NCBI GenBank assembly: GCA_011634665.1
Contig: WAEK01000003.1
Span: forward strand, 495,001 to 559,000
DNA: 64,000 nt
Direction of reading: 5' to 3'
Origin: Mortierella sp. BCC40632
Lineage: Eukaryota; Mortierellomycota; Mortierellomycetes; Mortierellales; Mortierellaceae
Shown here piece after piece: positions 1 to 14,760 of the stretch. Within the stretch, counting starts at the first letter, position 1; each line of letters starts with the position of its first letter. Below the pieces are notes generated by a model. It did no database searches and was not told where the DNA came from. It was given only the letters and a program-made list of their open reading frames with translations. A program made the position numbers and the translations under genes.

Positions 1-232
1 AAAAAAATAGTAGCAAGGTCTAAAGAAAGTACTTTTGTTTCATTTGTCTTTGAATCGGCATTTATATTGTTCATCAAACAATCGAGTCGAAATAGAGGAA
101 CTGGCTAGGTTAAAAAAAAAAAAAGGGAAAAAAAAAAAAAAAAAAACAAAAAAGAAAAGAAAAGAAAAGGAAAGGAAAGGAAAGGAAAGGAAAGGAAAAA
201 AAAAAAAGGAAAAGAAAAAAAAGAGAGAGAGA
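1..232. repeat. AT-rich 3' flank with A-runs and AAAGG repeats
   Basis: Stretch of A-runs and a short (AAAGG)n array around 160-196 downstream of the MAP kinase stop. No gene is seen here; the apparent lysine-rich ORF is a product of the homopurine repeat. Confidence 0.7.
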
Positions 233-4438
<4,206 letters not shown>

Positions 4439-5506
4439 CTTGTCGAGCAAGTTTCTGTGGTTGGAATGAGGATGCAACGAAAAAGATCTAGCCAATGCCG
4501 AGGTGGAGAGAGAAGAAGAAGGAAGAGGTGGTGGCAAGGACCAAGACAGGTTAGCGCGAATGCAAGGTGAGAAGAAGAGTAAAGGAACGCGTGGATGGGA
4601 GAAGAGGCGGATCAGACGTACCTGATGGCAGTGGTGGTGATGAAGAGATGAGAAAGGGAGATGAGGAGGAGAGAAAAGAAAAGGACGGAAGGTGAGGAAA
4701 AGAGATGGCAAAAAGAGAAAGAGAAAGAGAGACGGCAAAGAGATGGAAGAGAGAAAAAGAAAAAAAAGAAAAAAAGAAAAGCGAAGAGAAAAAGAAAGAG
4801 AGAGAGAGAGAGAGAAAGTAAGAGAACAAAAAATAGAGTCCGTTGGGCTGAAAGGGAGCGGTCGCGCAGAAGCCGAGCAAGGAGAGAGAAAGTGGAAAAA
4901 AGGAGATGCGGACAGATGGAACGACCGAGGAGAAATGGAATGCGCGGAAGGAGCCGAATGAAGTCCAGCAAGAATGAATGAATAAGAGAGTAAGAGAAAG
5001 AGAGAGAGAGAGAGAAAGAAGAGAGAGAGATTCGCCACGTACTACGCACGACCAAGCACTGCACACTCTTGCGCTTGCACCGCACTCTTTACCTCGCGCC
5101 GCAATGCCATATCGACTGACTGCACCGCGCATCGGCCTCTTTCACTCTCACTCACTTCATTCACTCTCTCTCTCTCCATCCATCCGCCTCGCACCTGCCA
5201 CAGCCCAAATATGCTCTCTCTTTCTCTCTCTTTCACTCTATTTTTTTTTTTCTCTCTCTCTCTCTCTCTCACTCTATTCTTTCTCTCTGCTCTCACCTCT
5301 TTTATTATCTCAGTTACTTTCATTCATGTTCACGCCCACATCCACCCTCACCTCCTCACCCTCTCGCTATGCACGACTCCCACGCGTCGTCTTCTCCATA
5401 ATTTGATCCGCTCAGCTGGGACGCGCCACCTTCTATATTCTCTCTCACTCACTCTCTTACTAAAAAGGACCTTTTAATTATTACTATTATTTCTAGACTC
5501 AGCGCA
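4439..5506. other. MAP kinase upstream region, homopurine/homopyrimidine tracts
   Basis: No supported gene. The plus strand is dominated by GA-rich runs (about 4640-5030) followed by CT-rich runs (about 5140-5470). All long ORFs here are Ser/Leu/Phe or Arg/Lys/Glu low-complexity readings of these tracts. The stretch holds the 5' flank of the MAP kinase and the 3' flank of the nucleoredoxin-like gene. Confidence 0.6.
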
Positions 5507-6606
5507 CTACTTGTCCTTTTTGTCCGCCAACTCCTTGGCCACCACATGTGGGACTCCCCGAGAAGCCAATTCCTCGTCCGTCACATCCCGGAAGACCCCT
5601 TCGGGGGATTGATAGTACCACCAACCAAGCACGATTTGCCAATATGAGACACCGTGCCCACCTTTTTTCCATTCGTCATAACATTTCTCGGCATTGAACC
5701 GAAGACAGGAACCTCCCCAGCTGGTCAGGATTTCATGCTGGACAGGGTCGTAGACATGAAGGCATGGAACACCTTTGGTCTGCCATTCGTTCAAGATATC
5801 GAGTCGGATAGGGTCTTGGTATGGAACAGCTAACCAACGAGGATGTGCCTTCATAGTCTGGTCAAATGCTTCCTGTGATCCGTCGAGTGAGATGTAGATC
5901 AACACAAAGTCGGGATGTGCATTCAAGAACTGGTCAATGAGCTGAAAGGGAGGTTTTTTTTTTTTTTTTTTTGTCGAGTCGAGTCAGGTAAAAAAAAAAA
6001 AAAAAAGAAAGAAAAAAAAATAGAGATGTTGGTAAGATTTTCTAGATCGTGGAACGCTTGGAGAAAGAAACAATATTGGAGTATCTATCATGCCCCCCCC
6101 CTTAGCCTTACCACAGACAGCTCCTGACAGACTGCATAACGGCCAGCGCCTATTGGACCAAAATGCAAGATTCATGGAAAACAGTTTAACAAAAAATGGC
6201 CAAGCCCACTCCTCCTCCTTCTCTCCCTTTTTTTTTTTTTTTTTCTTCTTTGTTTAGGCCTCAGCCAGGAATCCACCCTCCGCTCCTCCCACGGATGGAC
6301 AAGGAGAGAAGAGAAGGAAGACCATGTGGGTGGGAAGGGAGGAAAGGGGAGGAGGAAGAGAAGGAGAAGGAGGAAAAGTGTGTGATGTGGTGGAGACTCC
6401 TTCCACTTACTGCAAAAAAAACCGATCATCTTGTTGGCTACTTCGTAAACGGGAACATGTTTTCCCTTTGCATCCTGTAATTTGATCTTGAAAAGAATCG
6501 AACTGCGCTTGTCAATCGTGGCCTTGGCACGCACTGCGTTAACAGTAGGCGCAGCAGCTGGCTCGGAGGCCGGAGTGGTTGGCGTTGTCGTAGTGTCTGC
6601 AGACAT
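5507..6606 (-). CDS. Nucleoredoxin/tryparedoxin-like protein with degenerate CxxC
   Basis: Exons (minus): 6606-6411, 6149-6112 (38 nt), 5941-5507; 222 aa in frame. An N-terminal Thr/Ala/Pro-rich stretch is followed by a thioredoxin-like domain: KMIGFFCSAGRYAVC aligns residue for residue with the GLYFSAHWCPPC motif of nucleoredoxins, then a VLIYISLDGSQEAF strand-helix and KGVPCLHVYDP, which holds the cis-Pro region. In the active site the first cysteine position is Tyr and Trp is Arg, leaving a single Cys. Typical members reduce disulfides in cytosol or nucleus; this one probably cannot do normal dithiol chemistry. The short middle exon carries the active-site segment, so a wrong splice choice would alter this conclusion; both its splice sites are consensus and phases agree. 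Confidence 0.75.
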
Positions 6607-7114
6607 TTGAATATCGTCCTTTTCTTTCGAGTAAAGTAATCACAGTAGCACTGGTATGGTGATGATGGATGGTGGATGATGGATGATGAGTAGATGATGA
6701 CTCTGGGAGGGATCCTGAATGTCCTGATGGTTGTTCTTCTGTCCAGATGAGATGAAAGAAAGGAAGAGAGGAAAAGAAAAAAAAAACCAAAGTCGTAAAA
6801 AAAAAGAGGCTCCCCCCTCCTCGTCCTTCTCCTCCTTAAACTCTGACTGGATGGATCAAATCGAATCTTCGCACGCTTCTCTTTTTCTTTTCTCCACACA
6901 GTCCTACTCTTTGTGTAAGAGCTCTTTCACATTCGCGTGGGATTCTTCTCTCTCTCTCTCTCTCTCTCTCTGCCCTTTACTTTCTCTTATGACTTTTAAT
7001 AACCACGAGAAGATTAGCATCGCATCCCAGGCACCGCCCGTTTTTTTATTTTTTTTTTTTTTTTTCTCTTTAATTACTCCCGTCTGTTACTTGTACAAAA
7101 AATACCCCCCTGTT
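6607..7114. other. Intergenic, no gene seen
   Basis: Upstream flank of the nucleoredoxin-like gene and 3' flank of the NADAR gene. It contains a GATGGATGATG-type tandem repeat near 6660-6700, a CT run near 6945-6971 and a T-run near 7045-7065. No ORF with domain content was found. Confidence 0.6.
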
Positions 7115-8054
7115 CTATTGCTCTGCCTCTTCTGTACGCTCCTTCTGTTCGGCTCGTGCTTTGATCTCGTCTGGTGACAACTTGCGAATATCTTCCCGTA
7201 CTTCCTCTAGAATAATCCCCAACATATTCTTGCCTTTGCCATCGCCACCATCTGCCCAGTATCGATCGTTCCTAGTATGCTCTAAAAAGGGCAAAGGGAT
7301 ATTAAAAAAAAAAGGCCTATTCCTTTCTTTTTTCTCTCTATTTCCACTACAAGTATTACTATTCCATCAAATAACCAAACAACAGCATATGCAACTCACC
7401 AATGAGTGTTCGCTCACCCGTGCCGAGTAATACGTCCCGGAGCTCTTCATGTTGAAGAAACTTTTGGAGTACACATTTCCGCATGACGTCGTCCTTGATC
7501 TTTTCCCAATCCGGTCGAAGAGGCCAAGCACGATTCCGTCCCATCTTGGCTGCTTCTCCGGGTGATGATGAAGTTCGGATCGCCTCCACATAGGGATGCA
7601 CTCTTGCCTTGTGTCGTTTCGAACTCTGTTTAGAACCTTGCTTCGAGTCAGTCGAGGCAGGGTCTTTGAGTGGGCCCTTGTGATGGTTTTTGTTGTTGTT
7701 GTTGTTGTTGTTGTTGCTGTTGTTGTTGCTGGATTGAGCTCTAGTGCTGCTTCGTGTTGCGGGACGGGACTTTGGACTAGACTTGATCGTCTCATCATCT
7801 GCTTTGCCACCTTCTGCTGTCTTGGTCTCAGTCTCACCTGGAGCCGATTCTGCATCAGCGCTGGAGGAAGACGAAGGCGAGGGCGAGGGCGAAGGTGGAG
7901 AGAGATGGGCAAACTTTTGAGCTTGGAAGTAGTGCTCTGTCGTGGGCCACTCAAGGCCGTCTACGATGATGGGCGAAGGATAAAAATTGGAGAACTCGCC
8001 ATAGTCGTTGGTTTGGCGGTAGAACTTGATGGCCTCCTCGTCTTTGTTGTACAT
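7115..8054 (-). CDS. NADAR (YbiA/DUF1768)-domain protein with low-complexity insert
   Basis: Exons (minus): 8054-7400 and 7281-7115; 273 aa. The N-terminus reads FYRQTNDYGEFSNFYPSP, then WPTTEHYFQAQKF, and later GRNRAWPLRPDWEKIKDDVM and TRNDRYWADGGDGKGKNMLG, the order of motifs of the NADAR superfamily (bacterial YbiA, plant and fungal riboflavin-intermediate N-glycosidases, ADP-ribose related enzymes). The conserved E-H and W/D motifs are present. Between the TEHYFQAQKF helix and the AIRTSSSPGEAAKMGRNR segment lies a low-complexity insert of roughly 100 residues, with Ser/Pro, acidic and polyAsn parts (GTT/AAC repeat at plus 7690-7730). Likely role: cleavage of N-glycosidic bonds in damaged riboflavin intermediates or ADP-ribose-type ligands; the substrate is inferred only. 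Confidence 0.85.
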
Positions 8055-8579
8055 TAGAGAGAAAGATGAGACTGGTTGAGAAGGGATGAGGCAGTGGACT
8101 GATATTGATTGATAAAGAGAAAGAATGAGTCAGGAACAGGATGAAAAAGAAAAAAGAAAAAAGAAAAAAGAAAGATGGAGCGAGATGAACAAAAAGAAAT
8201 AAAAACGAGAAAGCTCATGCACTGGTGCAAAAAAAAAAAAAAAAAAAAAAACGCCATCATGGCTGTGTTACTGCGGACCTCACCAGGCCACCTCATCATA
8301 GAGACCCCGAGGCAAGCTTGGTTCGCGTCTCTCTCTTTTTCTGGGGTCCAATTCGACCGCGCACTCCACATGCACATGTTCTCTCTCCCGTCACGTTACC
8401 GGGACCCAAAAGTCTACGGATCGGTTACAGTAGTTGCACTCCCGCCCGTAGTTTAAAATAGGAACATCTTTGGGGAAAGGAGCCTAGTTTACAAAAAGTC
8501 TTTTTTCTTTTATCTCTATTTATGATATCTCTCCTCTCCCCTCTCTTTTCTCTAAATGCTCCTTGCTTCCGGTAATCCT
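8055..8579. other. Intergenic, no gene seen
   Basis: Upstream flank of the NADAR gene and 3' flank of HUT1. It holds AAAAAG-type repeats near 8140-8170 and an A-run near 8228-8250. Short ORFs here have no recognisable content. Confidence 0.55.
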
Positions 8580-10151
8580 TCAGTACCGCTTCGGCGCTAC
8601 TACACTGGCACGTTGCCGTCCTCCGCCTCCACCAATACCCTTTGTGGCACTTGAGCTCACATATGAGGCCCGGATCGAGAAGGGTCGCGACGCCGTGCTG
8701 TTTTCGGGCTGGAAGGGTGACGTCTGTTGCTGCTGTTGTTGCTGAAACAATTGTTGCTGTTGCTGTTGTTGCTGTTGTTGAAATTGTTGTTGATGGAGCA
8801 GCGGCGATCCTGGTGCAAGAAAAGATGTCGGCTGAAGATATTGTTGACCTGGTTGAAGAAGTTGTGTCTGGTTACCATTGTTGTAAAGATGACCCCCATC
8901 CTGGCTTCCTCCATAGTGACCAAATCCTGAATTCAATCCAGGACTGGCCAGAGAGGCCATTCCAACAAAGCTATTCGACTCGACCTTGTCCTTTTTAGCC
9001 ATCTCGACCTGACTAAAAGAGATCTGGTCGTGTTTGGGCGAATGCTTGGGCAGATTATGGCCCATCTTCTCGAGCTTCTCACTCCGTTTCACATACGCCT
9101 CGAGTCCAATGCCCGAAAAGACCACGCCAACCATGAGCCATTGGCTAATGTTCATGACATGACCATAGGCAACGACGGAAAGCAAGATCGTAAAGAGCTT
9201 GCGGGTCACAGTGACGGTGACGAGTGACAAGGATCCAAACTGCTCGAGGGTATAAAAGATGAAGCACTGCCCGAGTGCGCCACAGATGCAAAAGAGCACA
9301 ATGTCCTTGATGATCGCCGGGTGGGCCTGACAAAACGCCAGCGCATTGCCAAGCTCGGGATTAAAGGGGTTGAGGAGCCAGATAGACATGAACCCAGCCA
9401 TGAACAAGTTCATAAAGCACATCATCTCCTGACCCGAGACCTTGAATGTCTGAAAGATCTGGTCCTGAGTCGAGTTGGTGACCCCGTCGATAGCGAGGTT
9501 GATGAGGACGAGGAGCATTCCGTAGAGCGAGCTGTTGGTAGCGCCCTTCTTTGCCTTGTGCTCGTCCGTGGGTCCGAGGAGCATGAATCCAGAGACGCCG
9601 AGTGTGATCAATCCGACACAGACATATTTATAGGTCGGGAATCGGCGTCGGTAGAGGAGAATGTTCATGCACATGACCGGGATCAGCTTACAGGACTTTG
9701 TAAGGATCATGGTCGGATAGTCGATATGTTTCAGGGCGGCGTATGAGAAGGGCGACGCGATCGCATTCGAGAAGGCGACCTGGAAGTATTTGCCGAGGAG
9801 CATCCGCGAGGGCATGGCAAGGGTCTTTCTTTGGATCTTGAGGTAGCCGACGGCAGTGGCCGAGGCAAAGATAGCCTGGACCAGGTTGAGAAAGATAAAG
9901 AACTTGAACCTGCTCTCATCCTGGCCGTACGGTGTCGTCGAGACCTTTTCCTGGAAGAAGCCCCATGTCAGGAAGCATGTGTAGATGCTGATAGTAGGAA
10001 AGGAGTCATGAAAAGACACCTGTCAGCAAAGCATGTGTGTGTGCATGGACCGATCGAATGAAGTGACGATGGCTCATTGTAGTGCAAAAAAAAAATCCCT
10101 GTCACTCTTTCTCTCTCTTTACCCAGCTACACAGGCGGCGAGTTGGAGCAT
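8580..10151 (-). CDS. HUT1: UDP-galactose transporter Hut1 homolog (SLC35B1 family)
   Basis: Exons (minus): 10151-10123 (29 nt) and 9987-8580; 478 aa. Multi-pass nucleotide-sugar transporter of the endoplasmic reticulum. Diagnostic Hut1 strings are GIYTCFLTWGFFQEKV, KSCKLIPVM, GQCFIFYTLEQFGS and TVTVTRKLFTILLSVV. The first exon supplies MLQLAACVAG, and joining at the GG/C boundary restores the family's N-terminal helix, which decides the start. The transporter core ends near residue 330. A tail of about 140 residues follows, rich in Gln (CAG/CAA repeats, plus 8725-8800) and Ser, and lacking the C-terminal dilysine signal of yeast Hut1. The tail is odd for the family and probably cytosolic and disordered. 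Confidence 0.93.
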
Positions 10152-10356
10152 CTCTGAGAGATCTTGTCTAGCGGATTGGTCGATGCAAGTGTGAGTGGAT
10201 GACAGAGACAGATGAAAATGAGACTGAGGATGAGAGGATGAGGATGGAGATGAGGACGAGAATGAGAACGGAGTAAGAGCAAGAGCAAGAGGATGGAGCA
10301 GAGAGTGTGTGTATGAATAGAGTAAGGTGTAAAAGAGAAAAGAGAGGGTGCTGGGC

Positions 10357-10412
<56 letters not shown>

Positions 10413-11100
10413 CAAACACAGTCCCTATATCTGCCCTGTGTCTCTCTTTCCTGTCCTGTCTCCGCTCCAAGGGGAGAGAGAAAAAAAAAAAAAAAGAGAG
10501 AGAGAGAGAGAGAGCAGGGCCGTTGAGCCTCGTCCTAAATTGCATATCAGAGGCCTCGAAAAGGCATTGCCTAAAGAACTCTATCTGCGTCCATTTGGGC
10601 ATTGGATTGGAAGCTCCCCCTCCCACTGTCCCACTGTCCCACTGTCTCCCTCTCCCTTTCTCTCTCTCTCTCTCCCCGCTTGCGAATCACATCCCGCGAC
10701 CGACCTTCATGGCCCTGGCTACATATCCCAGAACCCGTCCACTGTTCCCCTTTGCCCGGGTCGGGCCTTGACCTACACAACCAATCCACCCCGATTGGGT
10801 TGTCATCCGCGTAAACCCGCAGACAAGGCTTGGGCTCATTCATCAATCTTTCTCTCTTTTTCACACACGCACGCACTCACACACGCACACGCACACTCTC
10901 TCTGCCCGTTTATCTTTCTCAAGTCAAAGATCATTTCATAGAACCTCTGTCCTATTCCTTAGGTCTGTCTGTCCGTCCATCCAAAAACGCACCATTCGAA
11001 ACAGTTGAGTTTTTTTTTATTCCGCTGTCCGCTACACAGTAACCCCCTTGCTATCGTAGTGATTACCATAAGCACCTTTTCAGGATTTTTTCGCCTTTGA
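10152..11100. other. HUT1 upstream region, microsatellite-rich
   Basis: No supported gene. Contains a (CT)n tract at 10360-10408, an A-run plus (GA)n at 10480-10514, and a short CACTGTCC-type repeat near 10620-10650. ORFs here are low complexity. Confidence 0.55.
10360..10408. repeat. (CT)n microsatellite
   Basis: About 49 bp of uninterrupted CT dinucleotides upstream of HUT1. Confidence 0.95.
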
Positions 11101-11139
11101 TCTTGGGTAGGGGAAGAAGGAGCCTCTTTTTTTTTTTTT

Positions 11140-11408
11140 TTTGAACTCGAGAGCCAACAACCATTCAAGAAGAAATCCCAGGCAGGCTGCTCTATTTTTT
11201 TTTTTTTTTTTTTATGTCCAAGCCCAATTGAATCCTCGAGGGAAATAAAAAAGGCATATGGCCATGACCCTTTGCTCTGTTCCACCCATGTGTGCGTCTT
11301 TATGAGCCAAAACCAAACAAAAAAAGATGCGTTCAAAAAGCACCATTAAAAATGGGTCCGAGGAAGAATGACGAGCGGTACACTCTATGCACCCTGAACG
11401 CATTCTCC
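11140..11408 (-). repeat. Structured dispersed repeat, copy 1 (candidate ncRNA)
   Basis: Region alignable by eye to 15620-15838. The best conserved core is 11326-11407. On the minus strand it opens with GAATGCGTTCA and closes with TGAACGCATC, a 9-10 bp inverted repeat, followed at once by a run of seven T. Inside lie the conserved string CCTCGGACCCA and a hairpin (CCATT / AATGG). The T-run after a closing stem resembles a polymerase III terminator. It may be a small structured RNA gene, a SINE-like element or a short inverted-repeat transposon. Upstream parts match more loosely (for example CTCGAGGGAAA against CTCGGAGGGAAA). Confidence 0.55.
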
Positions 11409-11492
11409 CCCTCTTCTTCTACTACTACTTACTACTACCTTTCTAACGTCCTCATTTCCTTGTACTGCTTCTCTGTGATGCACTCCTAGATC

Positions 11493-11494
<2 letters not shown>

Positions 11495-11525
<31 letters not shown>
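11495..11525. repeat. Poly-T tract (31 nt)
   Basis: One of the longest homopolymer runs in the window; no function seen. Confidence 0.9.
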
Positions 11526-11527
<2 letters not shown>

Positions 11528-11810
11528 GGATTATATTTTAGGATGTAACGAGTGGTTTAAGCAGGTAGATTACTGGGCGTCCTTACATCGTTTAGTACAT
11601 GCTAGTTCCTCGGTCTTTGAAAGGATATTGACGAGAAAGAAGGGTGGAGAGGAGGAGACGTTTACTAGAGGATTCATTTTCGCCACAAACTTGCTCTCTC
11701 TCTCTCTCTCTCTCCCTGTGTGAAATGTATGGCTGCCTCGGTAATCCACTCACACAGAGGAGAGCAACATTTTTTTTTTTTATTTAATTCAAACTAAGGG
11801 GGGAGGGATG

Positions 11811-11957
11811 TATTCTCCATTTCAGATATTTTTGTTTTTTCCATTCTTATTTTCGAGGATTATGCACAGTCCGTTGCACGGGGTTACTGCGAAGGGGGGT
11901 GTTAATCTTCAAATAAGCAGCGCAATCTGAGGTCAAAAACATCTGAAATGGAGAATA
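11811..11957. mobile_element. 147-bp MITE-like element, copy 1
   Basis: The element begins TATTCTCCATTTCAGAT and ends with its reverse complement ATCTGAAATGGAGAATA; the inverted match extends about 24 bp inward with one mismatch. A second copy of the same length at 19854-20000 differs at about nine positions. Both are bounded by TA, consistent with a Tc1/mariner-type TA target duplication, but TA could also belong to the repeat. There is no coding capacity. This is a non-autonomous inverted-repeat element by structure; the family is inferred. Confidence 0.85.
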
Positions 11958-11959
11958 AC

Positions 11960-12513
11960 TGTGTGGTTCATTTAATCTTCATCGAAACAAAGCAAGTCTC
12001 GGTCTGCGACACCAATCATCATCTGCATCAATTCACCTTTGGCAGGGCGAAGCTCGAGGCTATATTCTACCATCACTGCATACCAAATATGTTATGAGTT
12101 CAGCCCGTTAAATCGCACTAATGTACCATGGTTAGGCGTACTCCAATGCCCCCCCCCCGGACGATGCCTCCACTATTTCTAAAAGCTCGCCAAAGGTGGA
12201 GAGTAAAAAAAAAATATCTACAGTACACTAATGATCCCTTGGCATTCCTCCCCACGTCTAACATGGTCTCAATAATCATTGCTGATAAATTTGAGGATCC
12301 TGATCTTGTCAAATTAAATTGAACCCGCATCAATAATGGAGGATTCGACACCTTCGTCGTCCCCACATGAGCTAGAAAGACTAAAGAATCTGCCTTCAAC
12401 ATCACCTCTCTGCAAATCAGACCAAACATGCCATTCAAAAGCTTTTGGTAGTCAAGAGAGACCTTGGCACTAGTCGCTCCACCCCTTCATCGACTTTACC
12501 CGAGTGAATAGTA

Positions 12514-12544
<31 letters not shown>

Positions 12545-12770
12545 GCCGACTGAGAGAATTTGTAACCATTCCATCTACTTGTTGGTCCTACTGATGCCTG
12601 GTATCCAAGTTCCTGGGCCAGTTTCTTGCGCAACATTGATGAGCAGTAAATAGTCTCCTCATGCTGAGCATTGAGCTTTCCGTTGGTGTCAATGGGGCTG
12701 AGGCAAGAGACCACCACAGTCTCACCCTGGTACCAGATTTCCATGTCCTGCTGTTTTGGTTCATGAAGTC
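11960..12770 (-). pseudogene. Coding-like minus-strand fragments, unassigned and possibly broken
   Basis: Three open segments on the minus strand look like protein but do not join into one clean model. About 12744-12550 reads MEIWYQGETVVVSC with LRKKLAQELGYQASVG. About 12450-12200 reads SLDYQKLLNGMFGLICREVM with VQFNLTRSGSSNL. About 12070-11965 reads VEYSLELRPAKGELMQMM and ends FDED before a stop, after a possible TATGCAG acceptor. A long A-run (minus sense) separates the first two. No family was recognised. It could be an intact fast-evolving gene with introns or a relic. Confidence 0.35.
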
Positions 12771-13255
12771 ATTCTCAATGTTGCACAGACTATATTTGAG
12801 TTATGAACAATTTTAGATCATTCCCGTTTTTTTGTCTATCTTAATTCAGAGAACTTTGGGCAGAAATCAATAGGTTAGAAGGTTGGCCCAGTCAATGGGT
12901 CTCACGAACCCCCTCTCCTCTACCATATCTTGGACCGCTTCACAACATCCTTGACTATTCCCTTACTTTGCTCTGTCTAGTTTATGGAGAGGCAACATCC
13001 CAGGCTATCTCTATTGAAATCAGCCCCCTTTTTTTTTTTTTCGGATGGTTTATTATTGTCATCTCAGCATCAAGTCGATAGCCGTGCGATGACATGGACC
13101 GCTCAATTTCTCAACACACACCCAAAGGACTGTCAAGAGTACGTCTTGGGTGCTACAGAGATTAAAGGGGATAATTTTAAACAGGGAGTAGCTCCTAAAA
13201 AAAATATCGCTCAACTGGTATTTGGGGTCTTTGACAGGGGGAGAGAGAGAAGAGA
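12771..13255. other. Gap between relic segments
   Basis: No gene model. A plus-strand open stretch around 13094-13280 (containing MTWTAQFLNTHPKDC and EYVLGATEIKGDN) has protein-like composition but no recognised relatives or splice context. Confidence 0.3.
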
Positions 13256-14760
13256 CTACATCTTTCTATCCATTTTTTGAAACTTACTCAATAATATGGT
13301 TTTGTTATGGATTAACGCTGTTACCTCCACAAGCGCCGTCCTTGCTCTGTCCTCAATGTCACCCTCAAGATCCAACACCATCTTCAAAACCCCTCGTACA
13401 ATGGCCATTTTGAAGGCCCATAAAGCATTAAAAGTGTTTCCATCTTTGGTTGGGTCAACATATCTCCAGGCAGTATCCGCCAGATGGCTGTTGGCAAAAG
13501 TGCGCCGTCTGTTATTCCTATTCAACGGGTAGATCGAGGGCTGTTGGATGCCACCGCGTATCAAACCATGGAACCATTCCTTCCATTGCTCTTCCAATGG
13601 TCTCGATCGAAGAACCATTTCGTAGGTGAACCCATCCGATTCATCAAACTCAACAAAACAACGACTCTCGGCCACTTGGGTTGGCAACACATCTAGGCGC
13701 TCCTCTAAGCTCAGAGTAGGCCCAGAAGGAGATGTCGCTTGCATTTGTAGTGGTAGTTACAGAGCAATATCCGGTGTCCCTTGTGTCAAATCCCCATTCG
13801 TCTCTGTTGTATTCCATTGCTCATGCAATAGCTGCTCGAACTCTTCGGCCTCCATGTAATTGTCTTCTATCTCATCTAGAACACTTTCTGACAGTGGCGT
13901 AACTTGATCCGGCTGCTCGTATTGCTGAAGAAGAAGAGGAGTGAGATGAGGTTGAACTAGCGCTGATAGAGTGGTAGTAGTTTCTGTGGCCGATCCATGG
14001 AGTTGCCTCAGCTGACGAATCCGTTGCCTGTAGAACATTGAGCATAGCTTGAGCGAGGAGATCTTGAGTAATCTCAATAGATTTTTTGGAGAGTGGTTGT
14101 CTGGATGGATGATACTGTTTTCACTGTATCTTTAATGGCATTTGTCACGCTAGTCAGGAATTTCTCCTGGCTTCTGCATCGAGGCTGACTGTGCATCAAA
14201 CTGATCCTGAACCTGGTGTTGTTGTAGCTCCCCGACATCCTCGACATCTCCAAGACTCCTTGGCCACGAGCTTTTGCGCTGGTCTAGTCGTGGCTTTTTG
14301 CTGGTGGTCGATCCCACTCATACGCCTTCCAAATGGTAGAAGCTTGAGTGTGGGTTACCTTAGCTGTAGCTGTGTTATCCTCTTCCTCTTCTTCCTCCTC
14401 ACTACTGTCGCTGTAGTCGCTATCAGTATCGCTCATCATGTAATCCATTGGAACCTGCGCAAAGTAACGCTCGTAGAAAAAAATGAAGAGCATAGTTGGC
14501 ATCATTAAAGGGTTTCAGTCCATCGGGACACTTCTTGTCTTCATCATCCCCCTCTTCTTGGCTAATGCGGGTGCTATTGACGACTTTCTGGGGAAAGATG
14601 TGGGAACGAATACAAAAGTTTTGGCTTTTGCTCTTGTCGTTGCTGCAGCTGCTGCTAACGACTTTTCAGGGCCAGGGCAAGGCGTGGACACGGACATTAA
14701 AGGATGAGAATGGAAGTTGGTTTCTCCTCCCATTTCCATATCTTCCGACATGGTTGGTGG
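13256..14760 (-). pseudogene. Decayed gene, possible GCR1/Crypton-type DNA-binding protein
   Basis: Successive minus-strand segments read as one protein only if stops and frameshifts are ignored. An N-terminal part is DGLKPFNDANYALHFF, which shifts frame in a T7 run to YERYFAQVPMDYMMSDTDSD and an acidic stretch. Next comes a coiled-coil-like part (TSVTNAIKDTVKTVSSIQTT, frameshift in an A-run, then SIEITQDLLAQAML). A Gln/Glu-rich part ends QGTPDIAL at an in-frame TAA (13757-13759), and the frame stays open into EEQWKEWFHGLIRGG-PSI. The last pattern (W-x2-W, then PSI-x3-N) resembles GCR1_C domains found in fungal transcription factors and Crypton recombinases; this is a weak, by-eye similarity. 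At least two frameshifts and one stop suggest a pseudogene. Confidence 0.45.
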
